64,000 bases of DNA from Lactobacillus sp. (GTDB lineage Bacteria > Bacillota > Bacilli > Lactobacillales > Lactobacillaceae), in the NCBI GenBank assembly GCA_022651245.1, contig JALCQM010000004.1:26308-90307 (forward strand), in the 5' to 3' direction. The notes below the pieces were generated by a model. The model ran no database searches, was not told the DNA's origin, and saw only the letters and a program-made list of their open reading frames with translations. Shown piece after piece: positions 41,042 through 49,261 of this stretch; position 1 is the stretch's first letter; each line of letters begins with the position of its first letter. A program made the translations under genes and the position numbers.

Positions 41042-41070
41042 GTTTTCCCCGCACATGCGGGGGGTGATCC
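41042..41070 (+). CRISPR. Solitary type I-E-like CRISPR repeat remnant
   Basis: GTTTTCCCCGCACATGCGG followed by GGGGTGATCC. This matches, apart from one extra G, the 28-bp repeat of type I-E arrays known in the Lacticaseibacillus group, including the CCCCGCACATGCGGGG hairpin. No second repeat, leader or cas gene is in the window, so it is an orphan copy, not an array. Confidence 0.5.
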
Positions 41071-41118
41071 CTAAGCAAAGTCATGGCTTACCAAGGCACT
41101 TCTTATCACCACTTCCTG

Positions 41119-41146
41119 CCGCGTGAAAAATTTCACGCGGTTTTTT
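41119..41146 (+). terminator. Rightward terminator upstream of pncB
   Basis: CCGCGTGAAA (41119-41128) pairs perfectly with TTTCACGCGG (41131-41140), followed by TTTTTT. No gene is visible directly upstream on the plus strand. It may belong to a transcript interrupted by the prophage or to a small RNA. Confidence 0.82.
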
Positions 41147-41230
41147 GCTATCGTCTGCGCAACGCGGTAAAATATACCCAACAATCTTGTCACTCTTAGC
41201 GTCGTTGCGGCGCAGACGAAAGGTACGGTT

Positions 41231-42691
41231 ATGACTTATAAAGATGATGGGCTAGCCTTGCACACTGACTTCTATGAACTAAATATGATGTATACGTATT
41301 GGAAGCAAGGCATCGCAGAGCGCAATGCGATCTTTGAGGTGTACTTCCGAGACTTACCATTCGGCAGTGGCTTTGCTGTTTTTGCCGGCTTGGAACATAT
41401 GGTGGAATATCTGAAGGGGCTTCAGTTCACGGATTCTGATATTGACTACCTCAGCGAAGTCACAAACTATCCTCAAGCGTTTCTCGATTATTTGCACGAT
41501 CTGAAGTTTACGGGGACCCTGCGTTCCGCGGTAGAAGGCGACTTGGTGTTCAACAATGAGCCGATCGTGCAGTTTGAGGGCCCGCTGGCACAAGGGCAGT
41601 TGATCGAGACGGCCATTTTGAATATGGTCAACTATCAGACTTTAGTGGCGACGAAGGCGGCGCGGATCCGCGCGGTTGTCGGGAATGATCCGCTGATGGA
41701 ATTTGGTACTCGCCGCGCGCAAGAAACCAGTGCGGCAATGTGGGGCACGCGTGCGGCGTTCATCGGGGGCTTTAATGCGACTTCCAATGTCCGTGCCGGC
41801 AAGGTGTTCGGGATTCCGATTTCCGGGACCCACGCACATGCTTTAGTGCAGGCTTATCGTGACGATTACGATGCGTTCAAGGCTTACGCCGAGGTCAACC
41901 ACGATGTGACGTTTTTGGTCGATACTTATGACACGCTCCGCTCCGGGGTGCCTGCGGCGATTCGTGTCGCTCAGGAGATGGGCGATAAGATCGATTTCCA
42001 AGGCGTGCGCATCGACTCGGGGGATATGGCGTACATTTCCAAGCGTGTCCGCCAGCAGTTAGACGCGGCAGGCTTCACCGATACTAAGATCGTGGCGTCT
42101 AATGATTTGGATGAAAATACGATCCAGAACTTGAAGATGCAAGGCGCAAAAATCGATACGTGGGGCGTGGGGACGAAGGTGATCACCGCGTACGACCATC
42201 CTGCTTTAGGCGCCGTCTACAAGCTGGTGTCGATCGAAGACGAGCACGGTGAGATGGCGGATACGATCAAGCTGTCAGCCAATGCCGAGAAGGTTTCGAC
42301 GCCGGGCAAAAAGCAAGTTTGGCGGATCACGCGCCATTCCAATGGCAAGTCCGAAGGGGACTATGTAGCCTTGGCTTACGAAGACATCGCCAACCAAGAC
42401 TCACTGTACATGTTCCATCCCAATTTTACGTACATCAACAAAACGGTGCGGGACTTCGACGCGCGGCCACTGTTGCGGACGATTTTTGACCAAGGCAAGC
42501 TGGTTTACGACTTGCCTGCGTTGGTCGACGTCCGGGAATACGCGATGCAAAGCGTCGATTCGCTGTGGGACGAGTATACGCGGGTGTTGAATCCGCAAGA
42601 GTACCCCGTCGACCTGTCACAGGCGGCGTGGGACAATAAGATGTCGATCATCAAGCGTATCAAGGAAAAAGTCAACTGGCATCAAGCCTAA
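41231..42691 (+). CDS. pncB: Nicotinate phosphoribosyltransferase
   Basis: A 486-residue enzyme that makes nicotinate mononucleotide from nicotinate, ATP and PRPP in NAD salvage. Visible family features: LHTDFYELNMMYTYWKQG at the start, FGTRRAQE, the active-site histidine region ISGTHAHALVQ, VRIDSGDM and GVGTKVIT. Expected full length. Followed by nadE, which completes the route to NAD. The ribosome site AAAGGT is modest. Confidence 0.95.
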   Translation: MTYKDDGLALHTDFYELNMMYTYWKQGIAERNAIFEVYFRDLPFGSGFAVFAGLEHMVEYLKGLQFTDSDIDYLSEVTNYPQAFLDYLHDLKFTGTLRSAVEGDLVFNNEPIVQFEGPLAQGQLIETAILNMVNYQTLVATKAARIRAVVGNDPLMEFGTRRAQETSAAMWGTRAAFIGGFNATSNVRAGKVFGIPISGTHAHALVQAYRDDYDAFKAYAEVNHDVTFLVDTYDTLRSGVPAAIRVAQEMGDKIDFQGVRIDSGDMAYISKRVRQQLDAAGFTDTKIVASNDLDENTIQNLKMQGAKIDTWGVGTKVITAYDHPALGAVYKLVSIEDEHGEMADTIKLSANAEKVSTPGKKQVWRITRHSNGKSEGDYVALAYEDIANQDSLYMFHPNFTYINKTVRDFDARPLLRTIFDQGKLVYDLPALVDVREYAMQSVDSLWDEYTRVLNPQEYPVDLSQAAWDNKMSIIKRIKEKVNWHQA

Positions 42692-42694
42692 CCA

Positions 42695-42725
42695 CGAAGG
42701 GTGTGAGCATTGCTCACACCCTTCG
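42695..42725 (+). terminator. Perfect 14-bp hairpin between pncB and nadE
   Basis: CGAAGGGTGTGAGC (42695-42708), loop ATT, GCTCACACCCTTCG (42712-42725). No U-run follows, so it may pause or partly terminate transcription or protect the upstream mRNA end. Confidence 0.5.
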
Positions 42726-42784
42726 TTGCGCCGTGGATAGCTGCGGCGTATGATAAAACAGAAGAAATGAGGAGGTCATCACCC

Positions 42785-43615
42785 ATGCGTCCATTACAAG
42801 CAGAAATTATCCAAGCCTTGCACGTTCAACCTAAGATTGACCCGCAAGCTGAGATCCGCCGCAGTGTCGATTTTTTGAAGGCTTACCTGAGCCATTACTC
42901 GGGTTTGAAGAGCCTGGTATTGGGCATCTCGGGCGGGCAAGACTCCACCTTAGCTGGTGCCTTGGCCGAAAAGGCGGTGCAAGAGTTGCGAGCCGAAACC
43001 GGTGACGACAGTTATCAATTTATTGCGGTGCGCTTACCTTATGGCGAGCAGGCTGACGAAGCCGATGCCATGGCGGCGATCGCCTTCATGCAGGCCGACG
43101 CCACCACTCGGGTGAACATTAAGCCCAGCGTGGATGCGATGGTGGCGGCTGTCGAAGCCAACGAGTTGACGGTCACTGACTTCAACAAGGGAAACATCAA
43201 GGCGCGGGCGCGGATGATCGCGCAGTACGCCATTGCCGGTGCCCATGCCGGCGTGGTGGTCGGGACTGACCACGCCGCCGAAGCCGTCACGGGATTTTAC
43301 ACCAAGTTCGGTGACGGTGGCGCCGATGTCACGCCATTATGGCGGCTGAATAAGCGCCAAGGGGCCGCGATGCTCAAGGCATTAGGGGCGCCAGCGCACT
43401 TGTATGAAAAGGCGCCGACTGCTGACTTGGAAGAAGAGCGGCCAGCTTTACCAGATGAAGTCGCCCTAGGGGTCTCATATCGCGATATCGATGATTACTT
43501 AGAAGGTCAAGCGGTTAGTGAGACCGCCGCCGAGACGATCGAAGGGTGGTACCGCAAGTCGGCCCATAAGCGGCACTTGCCGATCACGGTATTTGACAAT
43601 TTTTGGCAAGCATAA
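42785..43615 (+). CDS. nadE: NAD synthetase, ammonia-dependent
   Basis: A 276-residue enzyme starting at ATG 42785 behind GAGGAGG. The PP-loop GISGGQDST and the [32 protein letters not shown] motifs are clear. It amidates nicotinate adenine dinucleotide to NAD with ATP and ammonia. There is no glutaminase domain, so ammonia is the nitrogen donor. Same direction as pncB. Confidence 0.95.
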   Translation: MRPLQAEIIQALHVQPKIDPQAEIRRSVDFLKAYLSHYSGLKSLVLGISGGQDSTLAGALAEKAVQELRAETGDDSYQFIAVRLPYGEQADEADAMAAIAFMQADATTRVNIKPSVDAMVAAVEANELTVTDFNKGNIKARARMIAQYAIAGAHAGVVVGTDHAAEAVTGFYTKFGDGGADVTPLWRLNKRQGAAMLKALGAPAHLYEKAPTADLEEERPALPDEVALGVSYRDIDDYLEGQAVSETAAETIEGWYRKSAHKRHLPITVFDNFWQA

Positions 43616-43621
43616 GCAGAC

Positions 43622-43667
43622 AAAAAAGCCTTTGTCGACGAGTCATCACGTCGACAAAGGCTTTTTT
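43622..43667. terminator. Bidirectional terminator after nadE
   Basis: A 19-bp perfect stem: AAAAAAGCCTTTGTCGACG, loop AGTCATCA, and its complement ending CTTTTTT. It works in both directions, ending nadE and any leftward transcript from the RNA to its right. Confidence 0.93.
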
Positions 43668-43683
43668 GATGGTGGTGGCGTCT

Positions 43684-44023
43684 AAAAAGGCATATGGCAC
43701 AACAAAGACACGTCAGGTCTCCCCAAACGTGTCCCGGGCGATTCCCCAAATGAAGAGGCGCGGTTGCCAACCCGCGAAAATCTTTGAATACGGTGCCTGA
43801 GTTTGCACTCAGGACTGGGATAACAGCGGCCTCACGCGGGTTGATCCCGCCATGAGGGTCGTACTACCAGATGTCTCGCCTGTGCCCGAGTCTTTCCAGG
43901 CCATTTTCAGGATCTATCCCTTAGCGCGTGTGGAGGCCGACAAGGATCATCGACTGGTACCCCCACCGGTACAGACTGGGAAAGCATATGGAGTGGCCAC
44001 CACCATACCCAACTGTATAAGCT
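43684..44023 (-). ncRNA. Candidate structured RNA on the minus strand
   Basis: No credible gene fills 43668-44219. On the minus strand an extended -10 (TGGTATACT, hexamer 44035-44030) with TTCCAT 16 bases upstream would start RNA near 44023. The RNA would hold CCTGAGT-GCAA-ACTCAGG, an 11-pair stem around GCGGG-ATCAA-CCCGC, GACACGT paired with ACGTGTC and CGCGG-CCGCG. Its 5' part (44010-44003) can pair with CCATATGCC just before a U5 run (43688-43684). Length and paired ends recall housekeeping RNAs, but I do not find the hallmarks of RNase P RNA, tmRNA, SRP RNA or 6S RNA. Confidence 0.5.
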
Positions 44024-44144
44024 AAGGTCAGTATACCAGCTTTTACCGAGAATGGAACCCCTTACGTAAACATTTACATAACATTTACAAAAAGTAAGCG
44101 AACGTAACTTCATCCGCCAGAATCCACCTTTTTGCTGGCGACCG

Positions 44145-44174
44145 TTGACAACCGTCCAAAGACTAGGGTACACT
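44145..44174 (+). promoter_or_regulatory. Promoter of the small metal gene and binding protein
   Basis: TTGACA (44145-44150), 18 bases, TACACT (44169-44174). Upstream, GTAAA-CA-TTTAC (44074-44085) and a second ACATTTAC copy form a possible regulator site. Confidence 0.68.
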
Positions 44175-44219
44175 ACTAATCGTTGTTGTTCGTAACTATT
44201 ACGATTAAGGAGAAGAGTT

Positions 44220-44351
44220 ATGCCAAAAACAGATCTAGCGACCGCTCGGCGGCAGATGCACAGTCCAAACATCAAGACGCGCAAGCATGCGTTGCGACTC
44301 TTGCACGAAGCGAAGCGCAACCAACAAAAGGCGCGGGTGGCAGGACGTTGA
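44220..44351 (+). CDS. Tiny basic protein, putative metal homeostasis type
   Basis: A 43-residue protein behind AAGGAGAAG. Sequence DLATARRQMHSPNIKTRKHA, followed by LRLLHEAKR, matches the short Lys/Arg-rich proteins annotated as putative metal homeostasis proteins in Lactobacillales. It shares a promoter with the metal-binding ABC protein 51 bases downstream, which supports that link. The biochemical role is unknown. Confidence 0.7.
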   Translation: MPKTDLATARRQMHSPNIKTRKHALRLLHEAKRNQQKARVAGR

Positions 44352-44402
44352 TCACGATGCGTGCGGTTTAGCCGCACGTCTACATAAATGGGGGAAAAAG
44401 AA

Positions 44403-45299
44403 ATGCAGTTCAAACGTTGCGTGATTGGTTTAGTCGCGGGATTAGCATTAGGCGTGGCAATGATCGGGAATCGGTCTGTGGCGGCGGCCAGCAAAGACGC
44501 TGACATTCAAGTTGTGGCGAGTGTCGATTTTTACGGTGAGGCGGCTCAAGCGGTTTTGGGGGATCATGGCCAGGTGACGTCGATCATTGATCAACCGAAC
44601 GTCGATCCGCATGATTATGAACCGACGACGAAGGTGGGTAAGCGCGTCGCTAAAGCCGATGTGGCGGTGTATAACGGCGCAGGTTATGATACTTGGATGA
44701 CCAAGTTGCTTAAAGGCAAGCGCCACCACACGGTTAAAGTGTCGGCGGCTAAGGTCGTCGGGGTCAAAGACGGCGAAAATGAGCATATTTGGTATAAACC
44801 GCAAACCATGCCTAAAATGGCAAATGCTTTGGCAAAGCAGTTTGGCAAACTAGATAAGGTGCATAAAGCCGAGTATCAGAAAAATGCGCAAACTTACATC
44901 GCGTCCTTGAAACCACTGTTGACGCTCATCGATAAGCTCAAAGCTAATGCAGGTGACAAGTCGGTGGCGGTTTCTGAGCCAGTGTTTGTCAATGCGCTGA
45001 CTTACTTGGGCTACAAAGTCAATGATGCCCATTTTGCCAACGCCATCGAGGAAGGCTCTGATCCGAGCCCTGCTGATATCCGGAAGCTAGATAATGCCAT
45101 TAAAGACAAAAAGATCGCCTTTTTCGTGCAAAACACGCAGGTCGAGAGTAAAATCGTTGATCGCGTGGTCAAAAAGTGCCGCACGGCGGGCGTGCCGGTG
45201 CTGAAAGTCACGGAAACGCTGCCCAAAGGCAAAGATTATACGCAATGGATGACGGCGCAATACCAAGCGTTGGAAAAGATTCAGACGGCTGAAAAATAA
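44403..45299 (+). CDS. Zinc/manganese ABC transporter substrate-binding protein
   Basis: A 298-residue exported protein. Residues 1-28 look like a signal peptide (CVIGLVAGLALGVAMIG, then SVAAAS). A lipobox is not obvious. The ZnuA/AdcA-like fold is shown by IDQPNVDPHDYEPTTKVGKRVAKADVAVYNGAGYDTWM, NEHIWYKP and VSEPVFVNALTYLGY, which supply metal-ligand histidines and acids. No membrane or ATP-binding partner follows, so it would work with components encoded elsewhere. Confidence 0.88.
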   Translation: MQFKRCVIGLVAGLALGVAMIGNRSVAAASKDADIQVVASVDFYGEAAQAVLGDHGQVTSIIDQPNVDPHDYEPTTKVGKRVAKADVAVYNGAGYDTWMTKLLKGKRHHTVKVSAAKVVGVKDGENEHIWYKPQTMPKMANALAKQFGKLDKVHKAEYQKNAQTYIASLKPLLTLIDKLKANAGDKSVAVSEPVFVNALTYLGYKVNDAHFANAIEEGSDPSPADIRKLDNAIKDKKIAFFVQNTQVESKIVDRVVKKCRTAGVPVLKVTETLPKGKDYTQWMTAQYQALEKIQTAEK

Positions 45300-45304
45300 C
45301 CAGT

Positions 45305-45351
45305 AAACGGCGCTACCTGACGATTCTATGAATCGCGAGGCAGCGCCGTTT
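45305..45351. terminator. Bidirectional terminator between converging genes
   Basis: AAACGGCGCT (45305-45314) pairs with AGCGCCGTTT (45342-45351). An inner stem (CGATTC-TAT-GAATCG) extends it. It separates the plus-strand binding protein from the minus-strand flavoprotein. Confidence 0.85.
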
Positions 45352-45364
45352 GAATTGGGAAAAC

Positions 45365-46978
45365 TTATTCTGTCACGATCTTCACCGCCAGCCCATGGCC
45401 GGCCAGGATACGGATCGCGTTGTAAGGGCCGAGGCCCTTGCGTTCGATGATGTAAATTGGCTGGTCTTGAGGCAGTTCGGCGAGGCGGTCGCGTAACTGG
45501 CTCAGGGGGATGTTCCCGCTGGCCGTGATGTTGCCTGACACTGGGCGGCCCGGTTCGCGGATGTCGAGGAAGTAACCGTGGGCCCGGGCATCGGCGTCTA
45601 GGTCGTGGTAAGCCACCGTGCTGGCTAGCTGGGTCATCCGGTTGATTGCCACGTAACCGGCGACGTTGAGGATGTCACGCGATGACGAAAACGGTGGCGA
45701 ATACGGGAACTCGAGATCAGGCAGGTCGTTGACCGTCATCTTGGCGGCGACGGCGACTGCGAATTCCCCAGAGCGTTTGTCGACCCCTTCGTAGCCGATG
45801 AATTGCCCGCCGAGCAGTTTGCCAGTGCCTTTTTCAAACAAGATCTTCAGGTTCAAGCGCCGGGCGTTCGGATAGAAGAAGGCGTGATCAAACGGGGTGA
45901 TCATTACGCTATCATAGTTAGTGATACCGGCATTTTGCAAGGCGGTTTCCGTGTAGCCAACGGTGCTGGCGGTGAGGTCAAAAACCTTGGCCACCGCAAC
46001 GCCGATGAAGCCAGGGTAAGTCAGGTCTTCGCCGTTGATAATGTCGGCGAGCAGGTGACCTTGGCGGTTAGCGGCGCTGGATAAGACACTCGGGACCCGG
46101 CGTCCGGTGATGCGGCTGGTAGTTTCGATGATGTCACCGATGGCGTAGATATTTGGCAAGTCAGTTTGCAAGTGCTCGTCAACGGGAATGTGGCCATCAT
46201 TGGCCAAGGTGATCCCCGCTTTTTGGGCCAAGGTGTTGTTCGGTGCGACCCCTGTCACGACGATCAGCAGATCGGTGGTCACCATGGTGTTATCGCTGAG
46301 GCGCAACGTGTGCCCGTTATCGCTGACCGCTTCGACGGTGGTGCTCAAGCGCAAGTCGACCCCGTGGGAGGTGATCTCTGTTTCCAAAAAGGCGGCCATC
46401 TCGGGGTCATAGGGAGCCATCACGTGAGCAGCCTGATCGATCAAGGTCACGGCCCAGCCGCGATGGCGAAAGTTTTCTGCCAGTTCGACGCCAGCAGCAC
46501 CGGCACCGAGTAGGGTCACCGACTGCGGGGTGTGGGCGTCCATATACGCCTTGATCTTATCGGCGTCGCCCATGCTGCGGATCGTGAAGGCGGCTTCTGC
46601 CGTGGCTAAACCAGGGATCGCCGGTAAAACAGGGCTGGCGCCGGTGGCTAAGATCAGCTTGTCATAGCTTTCCGAATAGGTGCGGTCGGTGGCCAGATCA
46701 TGCACCTGGACGGTTTGCGTCTGGGCATCAATCGCAGTAACTTCGCTATGGATGCGGACGTCGAGATTGTTTTTTTGCTTAAGGATCTCTGGGGTGCGTT
46801 CGATCAAGGAATCGCGATCGATAATGACGCCGCCGAGGTAATACGGCAAGGCACAGCTCGCGTAGGAAATGTGCTCGCCGCGCTCAAGCATGATGATCTC
46901 TGCTTGCTCATTGAGCCGGCGTAGGCGCGTCGCAAACGATGGCCCGGCAGCGACCCCGCCAATAACAACAACTTTCAT
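45365..46978 (-). CDS. CoA-disulfide reductase-like flavoprotein with degenerate rhodanese domain
   Basis: A 537-residue FAD- and NAD(P)H-dependent oxidoreductase, starting at ATG 46978. FAD binding: VVIGGVAAGPSFATRLRR. The single redox cysteine is Cys42 in SYASCALPYY, as in CoA-disulfide reductases and related NADH oxidases. NAD site: LLGAGAAGVELAENFRHRG. The C-terminal 90 residues are a rhodanese-like fold (YFLDIREPGRPVSGNI), but the usual active-site Cys is replaced in PIYIIERKGLGPYNA, so that domain is likely non-catalytic. Probably acts in thiol or oxidative stress. Confidence 0.9.
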   Translation of the reverse strand: MKVVVIGGVAAGPSFATRLRRLNEQAEIIMLERGEHISYASCALPYYLGGVIIDRDSLIERTPEILKQKNNLDVRIHSEVTAIDAQTQTVQVHDLATDRTYSESYDKLILATGASPVLPAIPGLATAEAAFTIRSMGDADKIKAYMDAHTPQSVTLLGAGAAGVELAENFRHRGWAVTLIDQAAHVMAPYDPEMAAFLETEITSHGVDLRLSTTVEAVSDNGHTLRLSDNTMVTTDLLIVVTGVAPNNTLAQKAGITLANDGHIPVDEHLQTDLPNIYAIGDIIETTSRITGRRVPSVLSSAANRQGHLLADIINGEDLTYPGFIGVAVAKVFDLTASTVGYTETALQNAGITNYDSVMITPFDHAFFYPNARRLNLKILFEKGTGKLLGGQFIGYEGVDKRSGEFAVAVAAKMTVNDLPDLEFPYSPPFSSSRDILNVAGYVAINRMTQLASTVAYHDLDADARAHGYFLDIREPGRPVSGNITASGNIPLSQLRDRLAELPQDQPIYIIERKGLGPYNAIRILAGHGLAVKIVTE

Positions 46979-47153
46979 GGTGATTCCTCCTTCAGTCGGT
47001 AAGCGCTTTATCACCCCTTATTGTAATGGTTAATTGAGGGCGCCGCAAATTGTGGGTACAGAGGCATCTGGTGAAAGGTAGATGCGGTGCTTTGCTCGCC
47101 AACCAGCATGGTCAGCGGATTGCTGTGTCGTGGCGAGAACCTAGTGCGTCCGC

Positions 47154-47882
47154 CTAACCTTGGGGCAAGTCAAACCCTTGCGCCTTTAGAATCGCGCCGA
47201 TTTCATCGCGGTGGTGTTGATCGGCGGTGAGGTGGCGCTGGATCAAGCTGTAAAAGGATTCCTCCCGCGCGCCTGTGTCCCGGTGGGCGTAGTAGGCGGC
47301 CACGGCGTGATCGTAAGCCGCTATGGCGGCTGGATCAGCGGCCGGGTAAGTATTTTCCCCGACGACTACGGCGTGAGGCAGGCGCGGCTTGGCTTGTGGG
47401 TCTTCATCCGGCACCCCGACCATCAAACCCAAAAGCGGGAACGTGTACCGTGGTAAGTGCAGTAAGTCGATCATTTGTTGGGGATCATTCAAGATACTGC
47501 CGAGCATCACGCCTCCGAGACCTGCACGTTCTGCGGCGGCTAATACGTTTTGGGCGGCTAGTGTGACATCGAAGGCCCCAGCCAAAAAAGCGTTCCAATT
47601 GGTGAAGTGGTGGTGGTCACTGCCAGGTGCGATGAGCCGAATGTCACGCCCGGTGTCGATAACGAAAATGAATAAGGCGCCGTTAGGTTGGTTTAAGGCG
47701 GCGCTCCCCGAAATCTTGGCGACCTTGGCGCGTAAAGTTGCGTCAGTGATGTGGATCATGGTGAAAGACTGTAAGAACTCGCTGGAAGAGGTCGCTTGGG
47801 CAACCGCTTCCAAAGTGGCAACGTCCACGGGGATGGGTTTGAACCGGCGGATGCTGCGGTGATATAAGGCGACAGATTTCAT
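47154..47882 (-). CDS. Nitroreductase family protein (NfsA-like)
   Basis: A 242-residue FMN-dependent oxidoreductase. HRSIRRFKPIPVD at the N-terminus binds FMN phosphate, with AAERAGLGGVMLGSILND and LPLLGLMVGVPDEDPQAKPRLP later. Substrates may be quinones, flavins or nitro compounds. The gene stands alone. Confidence 0.9.
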   Translation of the reverse strand: MKSVALYHRSIRRFKPIPVDVATLEAVAQATSSSEFLQSFTMIHITDATLRAKVAKISGSAALNQPNGALFIFVIDTGRDIRLIAPGSDHHHFTNWNAFLAGAFDVTLAAQNVLAAAERAGLGGVMLGSILNDPQQMIDLLHLPRYTFPLLGLMVGVPDEDPQAKPRLPHAVVVGENTYPAADPAAIAAYDHAVAAYYAHRDTGAREESFYSLIQRHLTADQHHRDEIGAILKAQGFDLPQG

Positions 47883-47972
47883 AGGCTATTGATTCACTTC
47901 CATTGTAGATTGTTTTCAGTCTAGCACCAGGAGAATGCTGCGACAACTCGCCTCAGCCGACGGGGCATTGAG

Positions 47973-48296
47973 TCACAGCCAGGTGCCGCCGGCGACAATC
48001 AAGCCATAAGCTAACGCTTGGTGCCGCAATTGCTTGGCATCGTAATCGCGATAGTGGTTATGTAAGGCACCGTATAAGGCGCGCCCTGCTGGTGGTAGGG
48101 TCATCGGCCGAAAATACGGCAGCGCGTTCAATGAGAGGTATAAAGCGCAGCGCGTTTTAGCCAGCGGCTCTTTTGCCATTAACGCCTTGGCGGATTGCGC
48201 CAAAATGGTGTGGTACTGCGTATTCAAGTCGTTAGCGAAGTCTTCGGCGTAAGCCGCGTCGATCAAGTCGAATAATGCTTGTGTTTCGGTATCCAT
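47973..48296 (-). CDS. Hypothetical helical protein
   Basis: A 107-residue protein behind GGAGGGATC on the minus strand. It is almost wholly helical (ALFDLIDAAYAEDFANDLNTQYHTILAQSAKAL). Size and helix content recall bacteriocin immunity proteins, but there is no bacteriocin gene nearby and the similarity is not specific. Confidence 0.65.
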   Translation of the reverse strand: MDTETQALFDLIDAAYAEDFANDLNTQYHTILAQSAKALMAKEPLAKTRCALYLSLNALPYFRPMTLPPAGRALYGALHNHYRDYDAKQLRHQALAYGLIVAGGTWL

Positions 48297-48506
48297 GGAA
48301 GATCCCTCCTTTTTCTACACTGTAGCCATATACTGGACAAGAAGCAATCGAGGTGACAATAGTGTTAGGTGGGGAGAGGACCGGCGTATTTTGCGAATTA
48401 GTGATCACGACGCGACGGCAAAATAACTTGGTGAAGCTTATCGACCACATCGGTACCGGGCCTACCTGTGCTAGACTAAGGGCAGATCAATAGGAGGCGA
48501 TTTGCG

Positions 48507-48908
48507 GTGAAATTTCACCATATTGGGCGGCCGGTCCCGCTAGCACAGATTCAAGCTGACCCAGAAACCAAGTACAGTCCATTATGGGATATGTACTCAT
48601 TAGATGTGGCCAATGATTTGACGATTCCAATCGAACTCCATGCCTTTGGCCCTAAATGTTCATTGGATCGGCGTATCCAAACTCAGCCGCACGTTGCTTT
48701 TGTCGTCGATGATATTCAGGCGGCCTTGCGCGGGCAAGAAGTGATCATGCCGCTTTATCAGCCATTTGCAGGCTACCAGTGTGCGATGCTCTTAGTTTCT
48801 GGTCAGCCGGTAGAGCTGATCGAGACCACATTGTCGGAACGCGAGATCTGGGGCGACGGAGTGTTTAAGGATAGCGTGTTGTATCCGGACGGGGAAAAGC
48901 GGTCGTGA
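48507..48908 (+). CDS. VOC (glyoxalase-like) family protein
   Basis: A 133-residue protein starting at GTG 48507 behind TAGGAGGCG. FHHIGRPVP at the start and PHVAFVVDDIQAALRGQEVI in the middle give the VOC fold, with VELIETT near the end. Possible metal ligands are His4, the mid-chain His and the C-terminal Glu. Substrate unknown. Confidence 0.8.
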   Translation: MKFHHIGRPVPLAQIQADPETKYSPLWDMYSLDVANDLTIPIELHAFGPKCSLDRRIQTQPHVAFVVDDIQAALRGQEVIMPLYQPFAGYQCAMLLVSGQPVELIETTLSEREIWGDGVFKDSVLYPDGEKRS

Positions 48909-48945
48909 TGGCTGTCGAATTAAGAACAATCGAAGTACAAATCAG

Positions 48946-48974
48946 TTGCACCCGCTATTGAGATAAGATACAAT
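48946..48974 (+). promoter_or_regulatory. Promoter of the manganese-riboswitch operon
   Basis: TTGCAC (48946-48951), 17 bases, TACAAT (48969-48974), about ten bases before the riboswitch. Confidence 0.75.
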
Positions 48975-48984
48975 GAATGTGTCA

Positions 48985-49104
48985 CATAAGGGAGTAACTA
49001 GCGGTGTTTAACCGCGGCAACGTCACCAACAAGTTGAAATGCTGGTGTTGCCTTAAATAGTGAGACTTATGAACTGCGCCCGCAGTCCGTAAGTCTCTTT
49101 TTTT
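48985..49104 (+). promoter_or_regulatory. yybP-ykoY manganese riboswitch with terminator
   Basis: The aptamer shows ATAAGGGAGTAAC, a CGGTGTTTAACCGC-type hairpin, the CGTCACCAAC segment with its loop, and GCCTTAAATAGTGAGAC, all as in the yybP-ykoY class. The stem GAGACTTA (49062-49069) with TAAGTCTC, extended by ACTGC with GCAGT, and the following T7 form the terminator. In this class Mn2+ favours the antiterminated state, switching on export. Confidence 0.82.
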
Positions 49105-49115
49105 CACCGCGGCGC

Positions 49116-49209
49116 TGACACAAAACGCGTTCGCCAGCACAACGGTGAGGCGGATAAGTCATCGCGCCTCGATCCGGCTGACGCCGAATTGTGTCACGCT
49201 GTCTTATCC
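49116..49209 (+). other. Second structured leader element, possible pseudoknot
   Basis: Between the riboswitch terminator and the ATPase start, TGACACAA (49116-49123) can pair with TTGTGTCA (49189-49196), and GGATAAG (49152-49158) with CTTATCC (49203-49209). The two pairings interlock, as in a pseudoknot. There is no reading frame here. It may be a further control step. Confidence 0.45.
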
Positions 49210-49261
49210 ACCCACCTAAACCCGTGATGGCTCACGCTCTCAATTACTAGGAGGAAATTTT

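Noticed and set aside
41040-41070. A functional CRISPR array
   Set aside because: Only one repeat is present, with an extra base, and there are no spacers, leader or cas genes in the window.
40143-41230. A tRNA or tmRNA 3' end as the integration target
   Set aside because: No T-arm or acceptor-like sequence is found between the prophage genes and pncB.
43684-44023. RNase P RNA, tmRNA, SRP RNA or 6S RNA
   Set aside because: I looked for GAGGAAAGTCC, a tmRNA tag frame, the GGTCAGGTCCGGAAGGAAGCAG-type SRP core and a simple 6S rod, and found none.
43907-44506. A long minus-strand open frame of 199 codons
   Set aside because: It runs through the promoter region and antisense to the binding protein's signal sequence, has no ribosome site and an odd composition. 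The region is better explained as RNA and regulatory DNA.
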